Below are positions 11,146 through 22,190 of a stretch of DNA of 64,000 nt, piece after piece. Position 1 is the stretch's first letter. Every line of letters starts with the position of its first letter. Under the pieces are notes generated by a model. The model did not search any database. It was not told the origin of the DNA and saw only the letters and a list, made by a program, of their open reading frames with translations. Position numbers and translations under genes: made by a program. Source of the DNA: Phyto melanocephala (taxonomy: Eukaryota; Arthropoda; Insecta; Diptera; Rhinophoridae); contig OW799235.1 in assembly GCA_941918925.1 (NCBI GenBank), positions 35,577,201 through 35,641,200 of the forward strand, read 5' to 3'.

Positions 11146-12210
11146 ATGCGTGAAAAAATAATTAAAACTTTTCAAAAGAATTTAATATGAGGTTTCAGAA
11201 AAATAGTAAAAGATCTGAAGGTTCATCCTTCCACCGTTTCAAAAGCCATTAAACACTATAAGGAAGTCTTAGATATTGAAAGGAAACCTAGGGCCGAATT
11301 ACGACATTCGAACGTGATCGAAATTTGAAAATTCTTTTTAGAATCTCTATACCTAAAGCACAGCGAACTTGATCGTTCGAGCAAAATTTCGATTTATATC
11401 GAATGCCGTAATTCGGCCCTTGGCTCAGAAAGAAAAAAGTCGTAACAGATATTGGTAAGGCAAAAGAATTCGAACAACTATTTCCAAGAGCACCAAACAC
11501 TTTTATCCGGAAAGCAGCTGTAATGGTGAATACGCAGATCCAAAGCTGATGCTGGGTTGAAGTTGTATAAAGTTCAGAAAGTTTCAGATCACAATTACCG
11601 CATTAGAAGCAAAAGAACAAGCGAAAAAAATTAAGTCAAATTTTATAAAAAATTAAGCTTTTGTGTTGTGGATGAGGAAATTTATGTACTGGCAGACTTT
11701 TTACAACTTCGGGGTCAAGATTTGTATGTGGCTGATGGACGAGGTAATGTTTAAGAACAATACCGGGCAAAGAAACAAAATTCCACAAGAAGTTTCTTAT
11801 ATGGCAAACCATTTGCACTTGTGGCAAATGAATCAAATCATTTGTGACAAATATATATTTCGGAGAGTCTACAAAAACCCTTTTTTACAATTCTTAAAAC
11901 AGCACAGAGTGCGTTCTTATTTCTATCCCTATTTAGCATCATGCCAATATGGAAAATAGTCCCTTGCATGGTATTCAACGTTAATGTAAATTTTGTATCA
12001 TGGAAGGCAAATCCACCCAACTGTTTAAAACTTTGGTCTGTGGGAAGGAATTGGGCTCTTGTATAAAAAGAATAAACAAATACAGGAAAGGTGTCCCAGG
12101 ACATGTCCGATTTTAAGCGTAAGTGGATCACCTCGTCGAAAAATGTAACGGAAGCAACTATAATATCTAAAATGCAAGAAAAAGTGAATAAATATATAAA
12201 TACCAAGTAA
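11146..12210 (+). pseudogene. Tc1/mariner-superfamily transposase relic
   Basis: The start MREKIIKTFQKN is followed by a helix-turn-helix segment (KVHPSTVSKAIKHYKE, VLDIERKP). The nested MITE interrupts it. Further blocks are YKVQKVSDHNYRIRSKRT, FCVVDEEIYVLADFLQLRG, QDLYVADGRGNV, and a C-terminal block with NFVSWKANPPNC, LKLWSVGRNWALV. These correspond to the usual order of HTH, first aspartate (VVDEE) and late catalytic region in this superfamily. Stops and frameshifts are frequent. The late catalytic acid expected after PPNC reads as K/L here, so it is inactive. Confidence 0.7.
11290..11421. mobile_element. 132-bp MITE nested in transposase
   Basis: The left end AGGGCCGAATTACGACATTC and the right end (GAATGCCGTAATTCGGCCCT) are near-perfect inverted repeats of about 22 bp. 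The unit splits the transposase reading frame right after ERKP. Ends are clear, the target duplication is not. Confidence 0.7.
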
Positions 12211-12485
12211 TATGGCAATATTTTAATGCTTTATGAATTTGTACTATATTTGAATAAGTTTACGTGTTTTTGATAATTTTTATATCGAACAGTTTAAATT
12301 TTATTCAACTTAATACGAGTATAAGTTTATTTCTGACTCACTTCTTAGTAAGATAAAAACTTACAACATTTTCGTTAGAATGTGAATACCCCTAATAATT
12401 AAACACTCATTATTGGAGTGAATTGAAATATAATTCAAAGTTTTGAGTTTCTGTGAGAACCTTATTGGATTGAAAGCTGTTGCTA

Positions 12486-14300
12486 TTTTTATACCCGCCA
12501 CCAAAAAAATGGTGGGGGTATATTCATTTTGTCATTCCGTTTGTAACACATCGAAATATCCATTTTAGACCCCATAAAGTATACATATTCTGAATCAGGG
12601 TTTGATTTGATGACGATCTAGCTATGTCCGTCCGTCTGTCCGTCTGTTGAAAGCACGATAGAGGTCGCACCGAAAAAGCTAGGGGACTCAAATTTTGCAA
12701 GAATCTTTCCTATAGACAAGGTTTGTTTGGTATTGAAAATGGGCTAAATCGGAATATTAGGAACAGAGTTATAGCTCGAAAAGCAAGAGTAGGTCGAAAA
12801 AACCGTGTCCCTCGAACATCGAATAAAATGGAATTATGTCCAAACGCATTAACGTAGACCCATGAAACTTCGAATATATATTTCCTGAGTAAAAACAATA
12901 TTTTTCCCCGAAAATTATCTAAATCTATGAATTAGGAGAGGAGTTATCGATCAAAATGTACGAAAATTTATACCGCACAGTGTATTTTTCAAAAATTCGA
13001 GGTATGATGATAAAATTTGCTACGTATATCCCTCTAGGCAATGTCATTTCTGTGCCAAAAAATTAAGGTGCCACGCCCACTTTTACGCCCACCTCCCATA
13101 TAACGTTTTACCCAAAATTCATATAATTTCTCTATTAATATGGATTTTGGAATAATAAAGGGCTACATTGAAACATCTAAGTTGTACTCATTCGCAAAAA
13201 CCACTTTGACACGCCTATTATAACGCCCACTTTTCACGTTATCTACCGTTAATGAAATTTAAAAGCTCATAAAACCGACAAAATTAGAGGTATGATGATA
13301 AAATTTCCTACAGATATCCTTCTAATCAATGTAATTGTTGTGCCAAAAAGTTTAGGTGACACGCCTATTTTAACGCCTACCTCCCATATAACGGTTTATC
13401 TTAAATTCATGTAATTTCTCTATTAACAAAGTTTTTGGGAAAATAAAGGACTATATTGAAATATCTAAGTTGTATTTATTAGCAGAAACTTTATTGACAC
13501 GCCTACTTTAACGCCCACTTTCATTGAAAGACTACATTTACAAAAGCATTTTAGCAGCATATCGAAGTTATAAAGGGTGGCTAGATTTTAAGGACCGATG
13601 TTAAATTTAAGTAAAACACAAATTATTTAGGAAATTATTATTATTTCTTTTTGTAATTATAATATTTGTATGGTTCAGTTATGTATTTAACAAAATATCG
13701 GCCAAATGGACCCCCCCCATCCTTGGCGCCTTTCCTCTATCTGATTGTAAAAATTGTTAATGACAATGTTGATGCGCAATAGTTTTGCCACACTAACGCA
13801 AAAAACCGCAATGGTTCCCATTCAACGAACTAAGAAGGCATTCACAGATTTTCTAACATTTTATTCAGACCTGTTTTGCAGAAATTTAAATATTTTTTAC
13901 AATTCTCCCGATTGTGGACGAATTTGAACGATTATGTTGATCAAAAGAATTACGAAGTGCACAAAATGCATTTTGATTTGAAAGCCCATTTTTATAAAAA
14001 TCCTGAATAACTTTAACGCGTTGCTCATTTTCGTATCTTTCCACTGTTCAAATTAAGTTAATCTGAGATTGAGAAATGTCAAATGAAATGCAAAAAAAAA
14101 TTGTTGTTTGTGTGGCTCACCTTCAACATGGGCCCTTAAAATTTAACCACCCTATACAAAGAAAGTGATACATATTTTATTATAAATAGATTATTCCATA
14201 ATGACTAACAAAATAATAAATAATGTGCTCTAAATGCACACAAAATTGGTGGTGGGTATAAAAGATTCGGTACAGCCGAATATAGTGCTCTTACTTGTTT
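12486..14300 (+). mobile_element. INE-1-like (Helentron-type) element, long family, copy a
   Basis: It starts TTTTTATACCCGCCACC and ends with the inverted counterpart GGTGGTGGGTATAAAAG, a palindrome (ATTCGGTACAGCCGAAT) and CTCTTACTTGTTTT. This order of subterminal inverted repeat, short hairpin and CTTGTTTT end is that of Drosophila INE-1/DINE-1. The GTCCGTCCGTCTGTCC tract and CCCCATAAAGTATA text near 12565-12650 are also shared with INE-1. Internal repeats recur with a 288-bp spacing (cACCTCCCATATAAC at 13091 and 13379). A mariner derivative is nested at 13573-14154. Confidence 0.8.
13573..14154 (-). mobile_element. Mariner internal-deletion derivative nested in INE-1-like copy
   Basis: The inverted ends (AAGGGTGGCTAGATTTTAAG; minus strand TAGGGTGGTTAAATTTTAAG) are flanked by TA at 13571-13572 and 14155-14156. 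The minus strand encodes ERYENEQRVKVIQDFYKNG, then ALRNSFDQHNRSNSSTIGRI, a typical mariner N-terminus. It then jumps to a C-terminal stretch before the right TIR, so most of the catalytic core is gone. Related insertions occupy the equivalent position in the copy at 17796-20957. Confidence 0.8.
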
Positions 14301-15664
14301 TTTTTTTTCAATCTTGCGCAAACCGTTAAGGTTTAGTTATGTTTTTTTTTTAGCGTTTATCATTGAACTCTGATTATTTTTAAGACTACAATAATTGTTT
14401 TTTAATTTGCAAAAAAAAAACAAATATGTACATATATTTTAAAGAAAACAAACAACTTAAAACCGCATTCAGTAATTTCCTTATTTTAAACATTTTCTTG
14501 GTTTTTATAACATACTTCGTCCACCTTTTTTTTTTTTAACCAGCAGTAATAAATTGTTTCAAAAACCACAATTATAAATATATTCACATTGAAAATTTCT
14601 CATGATTTAATTTTGTAATATTAAGTATGAGACATTGTAAAAAGAAAATGTAATAAGTAGATGCATCCATTGTTATTAACCCACGAGATGTTTTAAAACT
14701 TGCTGATTTTCAAGATTTGTATTTTTAGTAAGAAATTTTGATTTTACACATAAGGATAAACTTGTAATGAAGGTCTATTGCCGATAGTATTTTTCACTTA
14801 TATGTTGATTCCCCTTGTAAGTTCATGGATTTAATTTTTTTGTTCAACCATCACCATTTTCTGTACAAATTTAAAAACAAGAAAATAATTCTTCAAATTT
14901 AAAAACAATTTTTATATATTTTCCGCTTACAATTTTCTCTTTCTATTTATATATTTTTTTTTTTTTTTGCAAATTAGTTTGGTCCATTTTACTATGAGCC
15001 ACTGTATTAATTGTATCTCTGTGCACAGAAATTGTCACCAATAAATAAATGTATAATTTCTATGCCATCCAGCTACACAGTCATCCATCATTTTGTTTAC
15101 AAAACTTAACCTTTTTGTTGTTGTTTTGTTCGACTACTTCTGCATTTTATAATTGTTTTTATTTTCAACGTTTTTTTTTTAGTTAAAGAGTTAAACGTGT
15201 TGGTGCTGCTGTGTCTGTTTGAGTTCACAATGAATTTCCTGTTTTTGTAATAATGACACTCTCATGAGTTACAGTTTCTGCACAAGTATCCAAGTATGTG
15301 TAGTTTGTTTACAACACACAGCTGTTTGTATGTTTGTAATAGGGACTCCAGCTTTTTTTCGAGTCTATCCTTAAATTACAGATTTTTAATCCCAAAAATG
15401 TCCAAATAACGCTAAAAATGAAAAAGAATTTAGTTGATAGATTGTCTTAAAAATTTATTTATTTATTCTTTAGGTTTTAGTTTCCGCAATTTCTTACAAA
15501 TTTTAGTTACTTTGTATAAGAGATATCAAATCCAAGAAAATAAATATATTTTATATTCATTTCGAAGAACCATGACGAAGAAATTTTCGAAACTAAATGA
15601 CCTCCAGACCTCCTTGTTAAAAGTAATAAATTTTAAAAAATAATGATATCGTCAATAAAAAATA
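14301..15664. other. AT-rich stretch without a supported gene
   Basis: Contains poly-T runs and ordinary AT-rich sequence. A slightly more complex block at 15060-15330 carries TGTTGTTGTTTTG runs but no ORF or TIR. Nothing further is supported. Confidence 0.4.
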
Positions 15665-16672
15665 CTTTATTATACCCTTTACCTGTGGTTCTAGGGGTAT
15701 ATATAGTTTTTTAATTCCTTTCATTTATGTGCAGCTTTTACAATATTCATTTCCGATTCCATAAAGTGTATATTATCTGAAAGCTTATGAATAGAGAAGT
15801 CGATTGTGCAATTAACATTTGCCTGTGTGTTAGTTGAAATCAACTTTTATAATCAACCACATGTTGCACAGATCTGTATGTGGTATTAATATTTTGGAAA
15901 TACCAGAGAATAAATCGCTATTGAAATCCAGCACAATCTGGATATGAGCTAACAAACACGACTGCCTTTTTTTCTTACCCATATTTTTACCACAAACATT
16001 TATATTTTTTAGTAGTCTCGTGAACTATTCCTGAGAAAAACTAACAAATCGGTTAGAAAGTAACTGAGATACAAGCATCGAAATAAAACAGCTCAGGCGA
16101 TTTTCCTAAAATTTACAAACAAAAATTAATTTTTTTCAGCTTCAAGGCAACCGATGGAGTCAATAAGGGTATTAAGTGGAAAGCTTCACGAGCTCTGAAG
16201 GAGCTTGTACCATGGGTCAAATCTAGTAACTAAAAATGTACCTATTTCAACCCTCCTCATTATTAGTATGAAATGAAAGGCATAAAGAAGTTAAAATCAA
16301 ACATAGCGTCCTAATTAAAATGGCGGATGTATGAGTCAAATATAGTAATTGCGGCTTTCCCCCTTCAACCATTATAATATTGGTATGAAATAAAAGAGAT
16401 AGATCAGTATAATAGAGTAAACTATGCAAAAGTGTTAACACCAAAAATTCAAGATGACGTCCGACAAAAAAAGCGGATATTTTTTTTAACCTCATTAATA
16501 TGGGTATCCAATGAAAGAAAGTGCTTGACAAGTAAATTACAAATCACTATGTAAACATTCAAAATCAAAGGTGGCGTCGGCAAAAATTATGCCAAATAAC
16601 GTATAACATTAATCAAGGCTACGATCTGGTAGCGAGTATAATCAGATTCACCACCGTTACTTACTTGCTTTT
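15665..16672 (+). mobile_element. Old INE-1-like copy, short family
   Basis: It begins ATTATACCCTTTACCTGTGG with the 5' stem (AGGGGTATATATAG) and continues with ATTCCATAAAGTGTATATTA and AAGCTTATGAATAGAGAAGT. It ends with a degenerate hairpin and CTTACTTGCTTTTTT. The body has the recurring GATGGCGTC-like and AATGAAAG motifs seen in the copies at 27218 and 44735. The divergence suggests an early insertion. Confidence 0.7.
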
Positions 16673-17401
16673 TTAATTTTAATAAATTTATAGGAAATAT
16701 TTTACTTAAATTTGTAACACGTATTTAAAAGTATATGTAGGAGTTATTATTCTAATATGGCAATACTGTTTTCCTGTTTTTTTCATTGGGATGACGGTAG
16801 CACTGGCTTGACATTGTTGTTTACCTGGTTTTCTGACTTGTTTATTGTTTTTGCTTTAGTTGTTGTTTAAATTGCAGTCGCATACAACGGGTAGTACACT
16901 CTCTAACTCACTACAAGCATGTTATTTAACTAACTGTGTCACATTGACCTGCTCCAACAAACTAGATAATAATAGTAGTTTGTAGTAACAACAATGAACA
17001 CATTAACTACTATCACTATTTATTTGCTTTCATATTAAACTTACTTTGCAGTAAATATTTGAAAAGGACTTAAGAGGAATGTTTCTTTTTTCGTTTTCAA
17101 AAATAGTGTCAAAAAGAGTTTGGTTTTTGTAAAATTGTTGCAAAATAAATAATATCGACTCTTGAACTATTCGACTGATTAACATCGAAACTTGGACAAT
17201 ATGTAAGTTAAGTTTGCAGAAGATTTTTTTTACTTGTATTTTTTGCATTTATTTGCTAAAACGGATAAGTGCTAAACTTAGTTATTTAACTTGATTTTGG
17301 TCACTTTAAAAATAATTGGACCAGTAACAGGGCATGATCCTTAAATATTTTTTATGTTGTTATATCTAGTATTATACTACTCACTGATGACACATCCTAT
17401 A
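16673..17401. other. AT-rich stretch without a supported gene
   Basis: No TIR pair, transposase similarity or plausible exon was seen. A minus-strand ORF at 17030-17248 has no recognisable content. Confidence 0.4.
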
Positions 17402-17580
17402 CCGACCACCAGGGTTGCAAAAGTTGGTACAATTGTACTTTTTGTGGTACAATTTAAACCTCAAAAGTACAATGGTAAATCAATTACCCATTTGGTACAA
17501 TTTACTAACTTTCTCAGTTTATGATTATGAATAGCATAGTGCCACTTCTAATAAAATTTTTTCCAAACAAATAAAAAAAT

Positions 17581-17770
17581 TTTGACTCAATTAATACACA
17601 GTTTAGATCCCTGGCAGATATAGAAGTATTAAAAGATTTAAAAAATGAAAGCATATGCAACTTTTGGGCTAAAGTTTCTGAAATGAAAAACCAATTGAAT
17701 GAATTCATGTTTCCGGAACTTTAAAGAGTTGTAGGTGGGACATTATCAGTTTCACATTCGAAGACGATTT
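17581..17770 (+). pseudogene. hAT transposase C-terminal (dimerisation) relic
   Basis: The plus strand encodes SLADIEVLKDLKNESICNFW, AKVSEMKNQLNEFMFPEL, stop, RVVGGTLSVSHS. The FPEL...SVSHS pattern resembles the C-terminal dimerisation region of hAT transposases, in which a CER-type motif normally follows. Here the sequence changes right after SVSHS, so that motif is lost. One in-frame stop and no upstream catalytic domain confirm it is a remnant of the element at 17410-22182. Confidence 0.6.
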
Positions 17771-17942
17771 TTTCCTTCCAAAATATTATTAAAACAAAAC
17801 AAGTAAGAGCACTATATTCGGCTGTGCCGAATCTTTTATACCCACCACCAATTTTGTGTACATTTAAAGCACAATATTTATTATTTTGTTAATCGCTATA
17901 GAATAATCTCTTTATAATAAAATATGTATCACTTTCTTTGTA

Positions 17943-18511
17943 GAGGGTGGGTAAATTTTAAGGGCCCATGTTGAGGGTGAACCACACCTAAACTTCAACT
18001 TTTTTCTTGCATTTCATTTGACATTTCTCAATCTCAGACTAACTCAATTTGAACCGTGGAAAGATACGCAATCGAGAGATGCTTTTAAATATTAAAGATT
18101 TTTATAAAAATGGGCGTTCAAATCAAAATGCATTTTGTGCACTTCGTGATTATTTTGGTCAACAAAATCGTTCGAATTCGTCCACAATCGTGAGAATTGT
18201 AAAAAATATTTAAATGTCTGCAAAGCAGGTCTGTATGAAATGTGAAAACATTTGTGAATGCCATCTTAGTTCTTTGAATGGGAAATATTGCTGTTTTTCA
18301 CGATAACGTGGCAAAAGAGCAGGCAACATCGACTCATCAACGTGCCCAACAATTGAGCATCAACAGTGTCATTGAAAATATGGACTATCGGATCGAGGTG
18401 TGCCGCCTAGGTTGGGGGGGCCATTTGGCCGATATTTTGTTCCATACATAATTGAAGCATACAAATATTATCGTTATAAAAATAAATGATAATAATTTCA
18501 TAATAATTTTT
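17943..18511 (+). mobile_element. Mariner derivative in INE-1-like copy b, first site
   Basis: It starts GAGGGTGGGTAAATTTTAAG after CTTTGTA and contains NQNAFCALRDYFGQQNRSNS-like coding text on the plus strand (about 18120-18180). Its right TIR is missing where the INE-1 sequence resumes (AACTTCGGTATGCTAG), so the right boundary is approximate. It is closely related to 13573-14154 in the opposite orientation. Confidence 0.7.
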
Positions 18512-19027
18512 TTCAAAACTTCGGTATGCTAGAAAAATGTTTTCGTCAATTTAATCTTTGAATGAAAGTGGCCGTTAAAATACGCGTGTCAATAAAGTTT
18601 CTGCTAATAAACATAACTTAGATATTTCAATATAGTCCTTTAGTATTCCAAAATCTTTATTCATAGAGAATTTACATGAATTTAAGAGGAAAGTTTTATC
18701 TACGAAATAGTGCTAATTTATATTTGTTATCTTATGTTCTCCTGAAGTTATGCTCTATTAAAAATGGGAATTTAGGAAAATTTTGACATAAGTAAAAAAA
18801 ATTATCTCTAAACATCATAAACAATTTATATTCATGTACTAATGGCTAACAAATTTTAAAATTATACAAAACTTATTTCGTTTGAAAATCTTTTAAAAGC
18901 AAAATGTTATAGAAGTTTAAAAATCAAAATCTTACTAATAAATTTCCCGTTTTAGCAAAATGCTGAGAATGTATATTTTGAATCACCGTGTGATAATAAT
19001 ATAAAAATATGTATCACTTTCTTTGTA

Positions 19028-19253
19028 GAGGGTGGCTTAATTGTAAGGGCCAATTTTAGAAAGTCTTTGAATGCCTTCTTAGTTCATTGAATGGGAACCA
19101 CTGCTGGTTTTTGCGATAGTGTGGCCGATATTTTGTTAAATGCATAATTGAACCATACAAATATTATCATTATAAAAAGAAATGATAATAATTTCTTAAA
19201 TAATTTGTGTTTTATTTAAAAACAACATCAGCCCTTAAAATTTAACCACCCTT
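19028..19253 (+). mobile_element. 226-bp mariner deletion derivative, second site in copy b
   Basis: Inverted ends GAGGGTGGCTTAATTGTAAG and TTAAAATTTAACCACCCTT are flanked by TA at 19026-19027 and 19254-19255. The interior retains only parts of the sequence present at 13573-14154, joined at a different deletion point (after GCGATAGTGTGG). Confidence 0.75.
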
Positions 19254-19440
19254 TATAACTTCGATATGCTACTAAAATGCTTTTGTCAATGTAGTCTTTC
19301 AATGAAAGTGGGCGTTAAATTAGGCGTGTCAATAAAGTTTCTGCTAATAAATACAACTTAAATATTTCAATATAGTCCTTTATTTACCCAAAAACTTTGT
19401 CAATAGGGAAATTACATGAATTTAAGATAAACCGTTATAT

Positions 19441-20329
19441 GGGAGGTAGGCGTTAAAGTGGGCGTGTCAGCTAAACTTTTTGGCACAACAATAACATTGA
19501 TTAGAAGGATATACGTAGCAAATGTGATCATCATACCGCTAATTTTAACGGTTTTATGAGCTTTTAAATTTCATTAACGGTAGATAACGTGAAAAGTGGG
19601 CGTTATAGTAGGCGTGTTAAAGTTATTTTTGCGAATGAGTACAACTTAGGTGTTTCAATATAGCCCTTTATTATTCGAAAATCTATATTAATAGAGAAAT
19701 TATATGAATTTTTGGTAAAACGTTATATGGGAGGTGGGCGTAAAAGTGGGCGTGGCACCTTAATTTTCTGGCACAGTAATGATATTGCCCAGAGGGATAT
19801 ACGTAGCAAATTTTATCATCATACCTCTAAGTTTGGCGGTTTTATGAGCTTTTAAATTTCATAAAGGTTAGATAACGTGAAAAGTGGGCGTTATAGTAGG
19901 CGTGTCAAAGTTATTTTTGCGAATGAATACAACTAAGATGTTTCAATATAGCCCTTTATTATTCCAAAATCTTTATTAATAGAGAAATTATAGGAATTTT
20001 AGGTAAAACGTTATATGGGAGGTGGGCGTAAAAGTGGGCGTGGCACCTTAATTTTCTGGCACAGTAATGACATTGCCTAGGGGGATATACGTAGCAAATT
20101 TGATCATCATACCTCCAATTTTGGCGGTTTTATGAGCTTTTAAATTTCATTAACGGTAGATAACGTGAAAAGTGGGCGTTATAGTAGGCGTGTCAAAGTT
20201 ATTTTTGCGAATGAATACAACTTAGATGTTTCAATATAGCCCTTTATTATTCCAAAATCTTTATTAATAAAGAAATTATATGAATTTTAGGTAAAACGTT
20301 ATATGGGAGGTGGGCGTAAAAGTGGGCGT
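19441..20329. repeat. 288-bp tandem repeat inside INE-1-like copy b
   Basis: The landmark GGGAGGTGGGCGTAAAAGTG (first copy slightly changed) begins at 19441, 19729, 20017 and 20305, exactly 288 bp apart each time. Each unit contains two GTGGGCG-type motifs separated by a TTTTATGAGCTTTTAAATTT block. The last unit is cut short where the 5' body of the element begins. Copy a shows the same spacing in reverse. Confidence 0.9.
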
Positions 20330-21172
20330 GGCACATTGATTTTTCGTTACAAAAAAGCGTCTCACCAAAAACCAAAGTGTGCAAAATTTCAGAGTCGTAC
20401 ATCAAATTTTGCTGCTTTTATGACGTTTTTGTTTTTAAATATACCGAAAAATACACTGTGCGGTATAAATTTTCGTACATTTTGATCGATAACTCCTCTC
20501 CTAATACATAGATTTAGATGATTTTCGGGGAAAAATATTGTCTTTACCCAGGAAATATATATTTGAAGTTTCATGAGTCTACGTTAATGCATTTGGACAC
20601 AATTCCGTTTTGTTCGATGTTTGAAGGACACGGTTTTTTCGACCTACTCTTGCTTTTCGAGCTATAACTCTCTTCCTAATATTTCGATTTAGCCCATTTT
20701 CAATACCAAACAAACCTTGTCTATAAGAAAGATTCTGGCAAAATTTGAGCCCCCTAGCTTTTTCGGTGCGACCTCTATCGTGCTTTCAACAGACGGACAG
20801 ACGGACAGACGGACGGACATAGCTAGATCGTCATCAAATCAAACCCTGATTCAGAATATATATACTTTATGGGGTCTAAAATGGATATTTCGATGTGTTA
20901 CAAACGGAATGACAAAATGAATATACCCCCACCATTTTTTTGGTGGCGGGTATAAAAACGAAATAGGCTTCATGTGCCTACAGTTTCCGGTCTTATACAG
21001 ACAAAAGATTTGTTAAGGTCATCAAATTCTTGTTGTTTTAGTTTCAAAATACCAAATTATTTGTTATCAAAACCAATTTGATCTCATGAATATATCGGTA
21101 GACTTTTTATGTAATTTATTTTATGTTTAAATATGTACAAATATATGTATACATATATCTTAGTTCAGTTTC

Positions 21173-22016
21173 TTTTTATACCCTTCACACAGTGAAAAAG
21201 GGTATATATAGGTTTGTCATTCCGTGTGAAATTTCTACAATTTTCATTTCCGACCCCATAAAGTATATATTTTCTGAAAGCTTATGAATAGGGGAGTCGA
21301 TTAAGCTCTGTCAGTCTGTCCGTCTGACCGTCTGTCCGTGTGTATTTTGAAATCAACTTTTTGAAGCCCCCCGACATAGGTTATACCCGGGTAAGGTATT
21401 AAAATATCAGAAATATTCGGGAGTAGATCGGTATTGAAAATCAGAAACATCGGTACATAAACAACTGAGATATGAGCAAAAACCCACGACCACCTCGATT
21501 TTTTTTTTCACAAAAACAACATTACAACAACAACATACATACATACAAACGAGTATACTGGTTAGAGAAAACGTGGCATCAATCCCAGCTGAGCCAAAAA
21601 ATTTTTTTTTTTATTTTTTTAAAATTTTTTTTTATTTTTTTTTTATTTTTTATTTAATATATTATTTATATTTTTATTATTTTTTTTTTAAATTTTTTTT
21701 TTTAATTTTTTTTTTATTTTTTTTGTTTTATATATATTATATACATAATAATTTTTTTTTAATTTATTTTTTAAATTTTTTTTTTTAATTTTTTAAAAAA
21801 ATTTTTTTTTAAATTTTTGTTTTTTTTTGTTTTTTTAACATACATGCGTGAATTTATAATTTTACAATGGGACGTTTTTATATATGTATTTTTTATATGT
21901 ATGCACGTATTTCATATGGGATGAATGGTGACACAAACCACTGTTATTGCATGACTACACGTTGTGAAGGGTATATAAGATTCGGCACAGCCGAATATAG
22001 CGCTCTTACTTGTTTT
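21173..22016 (+). mobile_element. INE-1-like element, short family, young copy
   Basis: It starts TTTTTATACCCTTCACACAG with stem partner GTGAAAAAGGGTATATATAG, then GACCCCATAAAGTATATATT and a GTCTGTCCGTCTGACCGTC tract. It ends GTGAAGGGTATATAAG, palindrome ATTCGGCACAGCCGAAT, CGCTCTTACTTGTTTT. An internal region near 21600-21840 is almost pure T/A homopolymer. It is nearly identical to 30848-31680, which suggests recent spread. Confidence 0.85.
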
Positions 22017-22190
22017 ATGTTATGTTTATGTTTTTTTTTTGGCTTTTATTTAAAATAAAAAAAAAAAATAAAATAAAATTTTTTGGTGCAATTGGGGTCG
22101 AAAAAGTAAAATTTTATGAGCTTCTTGGTACAATTTTATGAGCTTCTTGGTACAATTTTGATGTTCTCATTTTGCAACCCTGCCGACCAC

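Larger units (their letters stand above)
10993..12345 (+). mobile_element. Full-length but decayed Tc1/mariner element
   Basis: The ends AGGAATGAGTCAGATAAAAC and, from the minus strand, AGAAGTGAGTCAGAAATAAA are related inverted repeats flanked by TA (10991-10992 and 12346-12347). Length is 1353 bp, of which 132 bp is the nested MITE at 11290-11421. It carries a plus-strand transposase relic. A second, truncated member of the same family lies at 32881-33330. Confidence 0.7.
17796..20957 (-). mobile_element. INE-1-like element, long family, copy b (rearranged)
   Basis: Reversed relative to copy a: it starts with CAAGTAAGAGCACTATATTC, the palindrome ATTCGGCTGTGCCGAAT and TATACCCACCACCAATTTTG. 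It ends GGTGGCGGGTATAAAAA. It is 3.2 kb long because a 5'-side segment containing ATGTATCACTTTCTTTGTAG occurs twice (near 17930 and 19010), each followed by a mariner relic and the same ATATGCTA sequence, and because a 288-bp unit is repeated at 19441-20329. The (GACGGACA)n tract near 20793-20820 is the INE-1 GTCCGTC region in reverse. Confidence 0.8.
17410..22182 (+). mobile_element. hAT element enlarged by two nested INE-1-like insertions
   Basis: The ends CAGGGTTGCAAAAGTTGG and, from the minus strand, CAGGGTTGCAAAATGAGA are flanked by perfect 8-bp repeats CCGACCAC at 17402-17409 and 22183-22190, the hAT signature. The subterminal motif TTGGTACAATT recurs at both ends, including a 22-bp tandem at 22109-22160. 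A hAT C-terminal relic follows the left end. Removing the INE-1-like insertions at 17796-20957 and 21173-22016 leaves about 770 bp, so the element was already a deletion derivative before it was enlarged. Confidence 0.85.

Noticed and set aside
21472..21788. Phe/Lys-rich ORFs across the poly-T interior of an INE-1-like element
   Set aside because: Homopolymer-driven frames with no domain; the same region in the sister copy at 30848-31680 is not open.
21867..22058. Recurrent ORF (YARISYGMNGDTN...) seen also at 55357-55551 and 59669-60016
   Set aside because: It is the 3' end of the INE-1-like family, which gives the same short frame in every copy; there is no sign of real coding.
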